This document shows, piece by piece, positions 58,246-64,000 of a stretch of DNA of 64,000 nt. The notes under the pieces are model-generated. The model had not been told where the DNA came from and searched no databases. It saw only the letters and a list, made by a program, of their open reading frames with translations. The position numbers and the translations under genes were made by a program. Origin of the DNA: Heterohyrax brucei (lineage: Eukaryota; Chordata; Mammalia; Hyracoidea; Procaviidae); NCBI GenBank assembly GCA_028571685.1, contig CM053141.1, forward strand, positions 56,356,333 to 56,420,332, in the 5' to 3' direction. The first letter of the stretch is position 1. Every line of letters starts with the position of its first letter.

Positions 58246-58483
58246 AACAACACATATAAACATGTACACAAGCACACAAACAAGTTAATAGGAATCCAGC
58301 TGGTTCAAGAGAAAATAGATCCAAAACAATCCCACTCATCTTAAACATGAATTTCATACAATGAACTAGACATAAACAAACTACATTTAACAAAACTAAA
58401 TAAAATCTCTATCCAGCCTGCTAGGGGACCAAAAACCAAGTCACAGGGGCCCTGAGAAGTCACTTTTATGGTCTTCGACCAAA

Positions 58484-58529
<46 letters not shown>

Positions 58530-59968
58530 CACTTCATCCTTTGTTTAGAAGTCTGGAACAATTTTGAATAACGAAAACGCAGAAGACATTTAAGCAACTT
58601 AGGAAATACTCCTCCTGAGCCAAATAAACATAAACAAAATAAATTTTAAAAGCTGATTTTAAATACTACAGGATGGGAAGTAAAACCGAGCCAAGTTGAA
58701 CTGGAAGATCAATCCTAAAAGGATACGAAAGCAGATTTCTCTTTAACCCCAATGATTCTCACATTTCTAAGAGGTATAATTCAATTTCTGAACAAAAATT
58801 TAAACACAGGAGAAGCATAACTAGCTCAGCTCCTTGCCATTTTATTCAAAAATAGTGATGCTGATTATTTTCACCTAAAAGATTCTGGGGTAGAGTATGG
58901 CAGCAAAAGGGCACCACGTTTGAAAAGCAGCCCAAAAGTCTCAATGCTGATTACTGGTTTAGTAAATGATTTGTGTCAGGCCTCACCACATTTAAGAAAA
59001 AAAGAACGAAAGAAAAGAAACCAAAAGTATTTCAGCCCACTATTTGGACACCATGTTGTCTGCACTGAGGTCATCACAGTGTTCTAAGAACTTCCCATCT
59101 AACACTGAGACTGCTGGCCAGCAGTAATCTAAGCTATGCTTATCACGTACACACGTGAAACTATCACCTTAAACAGAATGAAAACATTTGTACTATTGGA
59201 AGGTAGGGAATGTGGGGATGGTATGGAGGGGAACAACAGGAAACTATATCCTTTCCCACTCCACCCTTGTTCCCAGTGAGGAGGACAGTAGAAAACTTTT
59301 GCATCCATGCATTTGTGCTGGGACAGAATTGACACAAGAGAAAACTCACCTATTCCTTTATCTCATGCCCTGACCTTATGTATAATTCATGAGAGGAGAT
59401 ATTTAGCATGTTCAGGAGTCAGGCAGAGCCTTGGAATTACGATGCATCACATTATCAAAGGACAGTGACCACAATAAACTGTCCCTCATCCTTTTTTTTT
59501 GCAAGAACAGTAAACCATCCTGCTACCACTTTTAAAACTGCCTTTAAAAAAACAAATGAAGCATTTAAGAATTTTGTATTTAAATGCTTTGATGAAAAAG
59601 ACAAGATATTTAAGTTAACATTTATTAAAATAGAGCGAATAAAGAATGAGAATTAAACCACTATTTTTGATAATTTAATGGTAACTTAGTTGAGATGTTT
59701 CAGAGTTGAGAAACAACAGACCATGGCTTTGGAGCACAATCTGATAGAGATTTAAAGGCACTTAAATGGGTCATTTTAGAGATATAAAAACTCTACATAT
59801 TGATTAGTAATTCATGTAAACTAGTTAGACCACAGAGGATATACACTTCAATTGCATAGATTATTGGGGCTGGTTAACAGTATTATCTAAGCATAAAAAT
59901 AACAATTAGTTTTTAGGTTTTCAAGTCAAAGTTTCAAAAAACAAATTCAAATTTACTAGTACAAATTT
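58246..59968. other. no gene; CA repeat
   Basis: Apart from the CA microsatellite at 58,484-58,530, no repeat or coding sequence is recognised. Confidence 0.4.
58484..58530. repeat. (CA)n microsatellite
   Basis: Nearly pure AC run of about 46 bases with one 'acgc' interruption. Likely polymorphic. Confidence 0.95.
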
Positions 59969-60125
59969 AAGGAAACCCTGGTGGTGTGCAGTAAGTGCTA
60001 CATCTGCTAACCAAAAGGTTGGCAGTTCAAATCCACTAGGTGCTCCTTGGAGACTCTATGAGGCAGTTCTACTCTGACCTCGAGTCACTTTGAGTTGGAC
60101 CAGACTTGACAGCAGTGGTTGCTTT
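59969..60125 (+). mobile_element. AfroSINE, short form
   Basis: 'ggaaaccctggtggtgtgca' to 'gaccagacttgacagcagtg'. Followed by two copies of 'ttttggttagcag' (60,124-60,160). Confidence 0.9.
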
Positions 60126-60217
60126 TTGGTTAGCAGCTTTTTTGGTTAGCAGAAACTTAACAACATAAAAACACTTGCGACAGAATTCTTTCACAGAACT
60201 TACAAGGTAATGAGGCA

Positions 60218-60392
60218 GTAGAAAACCAAAACACCAAACCCACTGCCACTGAGTCAATTCAGACTCATAGCGACCCTATAGGACAGAGCAGAACTGCTCC
60301 ACAGAGCTTCCAAGGAGCACCTGGTAGATCTGAACTGCAAATCTTTTGGTTAGCCTAAGGTAGCACTTACCCACTAAGCCAAGAGGGTCTCC
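60218..60392 (-). mobile_element. AfroSINE, short form, antisense
   Basis: 'gaaaaccaaaacaccaaacc' to 'taagccaagagggtctccga'. Only 92 bp from an oppositely oriented copy. Confidence 0.9.
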
Positions 60393-61659
60393 GAGGCAGC
60401 AGATACAAACTAAAAAATAAGCCAAGGGCTGATGCTGAGTGCAACTAGCAACTATTAGAGCATGGGAGGAGGGCCCAAGGCCTCTCCAGAGCTGGGAATT
60501 GGAGACACCTTGGGAGGAGGCCACAAGAAAACTGTAGCATTAACCTGTGCCTTGAACATTGGTGAGGGTGCATTCCCAAGGAAGACTATAAACACAAGTA
60601 GAAATATATGAAACCTACAGAAAAACACGACGAAGCATGAAAATCCAGGCAGTGACCAGAAAGGAGTCTTAGGTGGCCAGAACTCAGCTGGATAAAGTGT
60701 GCCTGTGGTTCTGCACTGAGGGGACATGATGACACCTATGTTTTAAAGAGTTAAGCCTCAGCAAGGTATAGTTAACTACAAGGAATGCAGTGAGACAAAT
60801 AGGAAGAAGCCACTGTAACTGTCCAAACAAGAAGTGATATGAGCTGAACTCCCACCACAGCAGAGGAAATGCACACAGTGACCCTTTATAGCTACAAGGT
60901 CTTGTCATCTGATTGGAGAGGGATGTGAAGAAGAGGGCTGGAACACAGACGACAGGGCCGGAGGATGGTATCTTAATTAACTGAGATAAGGCACAGGAAA
61001 TGGGACTTGCTGAATGAGGAAAGAACAAACAGGAGTTTTGAGGTGAAGAATATGAGTTTGACAGGCTAAGCAGGGCAGACACATAAATACAGTCAATGGG
61101 AGGAATGAGGGATCAGTTGATTGACTGACTGATTAGCTGATTAATCACATCTGCCACTATCCAAAAGAATTTCAAATACCTCAAATATGTGAATACAATT
61201 ATATGGAGAAATATAAATAGCTATAAATCAGCATCTGGACTTACCAGACAGAGATTGGATTGTGAAACTCAAGAGGGATCTAGGGACTGAAACTGAAGAC
61301 TTGGAAATCATCAGTGTAAAAATGATAGTTGTCACCACCCCTCGGGAGTGGGAGTGGTAGGAAGGGGAGGGAGAGAATTTTCATTTTTTTTACTACATAA
61401 TACTCTTTTATTGTTTGGATTTTTATCAACAAGCACATACTACTTCTTGCCATCTTTTTAAAGCCATTTTTTTTTAAAGAAAAATGAAACAAAAAAAGAT
61501 TCTTGAAGCCTTAGGAATAGATGATATCACTGATTTACTCCTCAAGTATTTAATGAACACTTAATAAATACAAGCTCTAGGCTAGATATATGGAAAATGC
61601 AAAAGTGATTTTCACCTAAATCTTGTGTGAATCCAGTGAGAAAAGTACAGGGACTGGAA
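60393..61659. other. no clear feature
   Basis: Purine-rich sequence that may include a very old repeat at 60,800-61,080; not identifiable by eye. Confidence 0.35.
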
Positions 61660-61840
61660 ACAAACTAGATTCATATACTTATGTTGGAAACTTTCTTAAA
61701 TTCTCTGAAGTTTAATCATTTCTCCTCTCAAAAACATTCCATATAGTGGTTCTAAGGCTTGGATAAGTTAATATGGCTAACATATGCAGAAGGCGACATC
61801 AGTAGGTACTCCAAAAATATTTCCTTATTTCTCATTATTT
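61660..61840 (+). repeat. possible MIR, sense
   Basis: 'actttcttaaattctctgaa', 'catttctcctctcaaaaaca' and the 3' part 'cagtaggtactccaaaaata' follow MIR order; diverged. Confidence 0.5.
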
Positions 61841-61922
61841 GGCCACACTGGAAAACCCAAGAAAATGAGACTAAAAATAAGTGGTCAAAAAGACTGAAGG
61901 TAACTTCAAAGATGGGACTTCG

Positions 61923-62083
61923 GAAACCCTGGTAGTGTAGTGATTAAGTGCTTTGGCTGCTAATTAAAAGGTTGGCAGTTTGAATCCACTACACTCCTTG
62001 CAAACTCTATGGGACAGTTCTACTCTGTCCTGTAGGATCACTATGAGTCAGAATCAACTCAACTGCAGTGGGTTTGGTGTGGT
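61923..62083 (+). mobile_element. AfroSINE, short form
   Basis: 'cggaaaccctggtagtgtag' to 'actcaactgcagtgggtttg'; B box 'gtttgaatcc' kept. Confidence 0.92.
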
Positions 62084-63321
62084 GTGACTGAAATCAAGGG
62101 AAAAAAACAACATCTCTTTATTCATCGATTCAACACAGAGTCACTGAAGAGCTAAAATGCACCGGAGTAGATGACTGTGTCGGGGGGATGGAGGTTAAAA
62201 AGTAGATTCTTTGGCAACTAGGAAAGAGGTCCTTGATAACCTGAAGGAACAGTTTCAGTAGAACAGTAGAAGACATTATTTGGCCATAGTGTTAAGGAAT
62301 GGCTGAGCGGCGAAGCATGGCGCAAGGAAAGAGGTGGGTCTCCAGGGAAACTGTAACTAAGGGGACTCAAGGCTCCGGTAAAGACAAAGTTTCAGGAGAG
62401 TCAGACAGTTAACAGGATGGAGGAGTGTCTGTGGTAAGGACAGTGTAAAGAAGGGTGGAAGGAGCAGATTTAATTGTATGAAGCAGATGAGTGGGTACCC
62501 AAGTGGAGAGACTAACTTAGGAAAGAAACAAGGAATCAGGAACAAAGTATAAAAATATGGATAAATGTTGAAGTATAAAAATGAGGAAATTCAATTCGGT
62601 CGACAATTCCCTCTCACTGAAAAAGAAGGCAAAGTAAGAACAGCTGATAGCAATGGGATCTCAGAGTTGAGAAGGATCTAACAATACAAAGACTCTCTTG
62701 GGAACACTGAGGCTGCAGTACAGGCAGACGGTACCCGTCTACAATGGAAGCCTTCCGCACAGAAACCCAATTTCTTCCAATGATTCTCAGTGACCTGTTA
62801 GGATTGAGAGAAAGAAGTCAGCCATAATAGAAGGCAGAACAGAATAGGAAGAGGACAAAAGGCTGTAACAACGCCAGTGAGCCAAGACGGTGGACTACGG
62901 TTCATGGCCTGAGGACCGGCATGTGAAGGAAGTATTAAACTGAGAGACGACAGGGAAAAGTGATACGGGAAATGCAGATACACATTCACTGGATTTAAGA
63001 TGAAGAACAAGCAGTGTTAAAGTGAGTGAAGGCATGGATAGGTGAAACGAGAAGGTTTGTAACCGGACAAGCAGATCTCAGAATTCAAATTTTTGGAAAT
63101 GAGAGAATTACAGGCCACTCAAAGAGGTGGAATTAGGAAATAATAGGATTGGAGAAACTTTCAGAATCATGAGATTTTAGGCAGTCTGCCAGTACCCCAA
63201 ACTGGGGTACGATGACAGCAACTGGTAAGTGGAAGGATGACTACCTAGATATTTTGTGACTAATGGATAAAGGAACACAGGATAGGTAAAGATGTAGTCA
63301 ACCTTGGAGGGGTCCTTGTGT
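62084..63321. other. probable ancient repeat, unclassified
   Basis: Purine-rich DNA ('aacagtttcagtagaacagt', 'ggatggaggagtgtctgtgg') that reminds me of an old, widespread mammalian repeat, but I cannot name it with confidence. No coding sequence. Confidence 0.3.
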
Positions 63322-63352
63322 CAGGAGCCCTGGTCATGCAATGGTTAAACAT
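63322..63352 (+). mobile_element. AfroSINE 5' scrap
   Basis: 'aggagccctggtcatgcaat' only; the rest of the element is absent. Confidence 0.55.
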
Positions 63353-63373
63353 GGCACTTGAGGTTACCTACAA

Positions 63374-63812
63374 TAATGTCAGAAGCCCTGGTGATACAAC
63401 GTTAAACAGCTGGTTGTGAATCGAATGGGCTGTGGTTGGAACCCATCAGTTCCCTCTACCTGAGGGAGAAAAGATCTGATAATCTACTGCCGTGAAGATT
63501 CCAAACCAAATCAAAGCCACGGTCATCAAGTTGATTCCAGCCCACAGTGACCATATAGGATGGAGTAGAACTGCCCCATATAGTTTCCAAGGCTATAAGC
63601 TCTACTGAAGTAGGGTGCCACATGTTTTCCTGAGAGTGGCTAGTGGACGCAAATCACCAACCTCTTGGCACTTAACCACTGTGCACTATGGTCCATCTGA
63701 AAAGATTATAAGATTTACAGGATTCAGCCTATGAAATCATATGGGGCAGTTCCACTCTGTTCTATAGGGTCACTGTGAGTCAGAATCTACTCAATGGCAC
63801 ACAACAACATGG
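63374..63812 (+). mobile_element. long AfroSINE (sense) split by an antisense AfroSINE
   Basis: Outer long form: about 63,374-63,498 (to 'tgccgtgaagatt') and about 63,705-63,812 ('agatttacaggattcagcct' on). Inner long form, minus strand: about 63,499-63,704, 'ccaaatcaaagccacggtca' to 'ctcttggcacttaaccactg'. 'aagatt' is present at both junctions. Confidence 0.82.
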
Positions 63813-64000
63813 TACGTCAGAAGACCAAATGGGGTAGAATACTAACTCAGGTGCCAGATTTAAGGAAATGTTCTAAAGGTCATACTACCAGGTCCATGGT
63901 AAGAAATGGATGACAAGAACTTCACTGGAAGACAGGCTAATGAAAGCCAGTTTTGTAATCTTCTGAAGGCAACAGTGGGGACTCAGGGAAATGTCAAATT
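63813..64000. other. no feature seen
   Basis: Window edge; nothing recognisable. Confidence 0.4.

Noticed and set aside
5974..63812. tRNA-like A and B boxes in many places
   Set aside because: They belong to AfroSINEs; none has the full cloverleaf of a working tRNA gene.
1..64000. CRISPR arrays, operons, prokaryotic mobile elements or defence systems
   Set aside because: Composition, repeat families and gene absence are those of a mammalian chromosome; no regular spacer arrays or operon-like gene runs exist.

Overview
This is a gene-poor, repeat-rich stretch of mammalian nuclear DNA. The dominant repeat is a tRNA-derived SINE that starts near 'gaaaccctggtggc', carries a recognisable B box (gttcaaatcc) and ends near 'gagtcagaatcgacttgacg'. 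Together with RTE/BovB-type LINEs that share that 3' end, and a L1 family with a 1.1 kb 3' UTR, this fits the AfroSINE / RTE / L1 repertoire of Afrotheria, most likely an elephant (Proboscidea). The species call rests on recognising repeats, not on a database search. I see no protein-coding gene that I would defend. Every long ORF with a recognisable product lies in a LINE.

Layout. 1-1,912: antisense L1 3' end interrupted by an RTE copy and by an unclassified insertion. 3,060-7,735: one ancient L2 copy broken by RTE insertions, which themselves carry a second RTE and an AfroSINE. 7,850-13,412: MaLR-type solo LTRs, AfroSINEs, L2/MIR scraps and one exon-like open segment (10,773-10,916, minus). 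14,066-21,160: a full-length but dead 7.1 kb L1 with target-site duplication. 21,900-31,000: AfroSINEs, solo LTRs, two further L1 3' ends (one apparently a SINE-L1 chimera) and an RTE tail. 32,322-35,690: a nearly full-length antisense RTE behind a truncated one. 35,900-38,640: SINE-in-SINE nests, a 94-bp repeat of unknown family held between inverted arms, and a GC-rich minus-strand retrocopy with direct repeats. 39,430-41,888: a MaLR element with internal sequence and an LTR-in-LTR nest. 42,400-49,300: AfroSINEs, an RTE tail, a HAL1-like fragment, a solo LTR and a MER1-like hAT element. 49,300-58,000: strikingly poor in repeats, with a near-consensus CTCF site; the best place to look for regulatory DNA. 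58,000-64,000: more AfroSINEs, including an inverted pair and another SINE nest.

How the parts relate. RTE elements supplied the machinery that the AfroSINEs appear to use (shared 3' end, short 7-15 bp duplications), L1 built its own copies, and the MaLR LTRs are mostly solo LTRs left by recombination. The nesting gives a relative timeline: L2 and MIR oldest, then RTE, MaLR and L1, then AfroSINEs throughout. I found no operon-like, defence, CRISPR or other undescribed multi-gene system. The most unusual items are the SINE-L1 chimera, the clustered insertion point inside long AfroSINEs, the GC-rich retrocopy, the stem-arm structure at 37.75-37.95 kb and the repeat-poor block.
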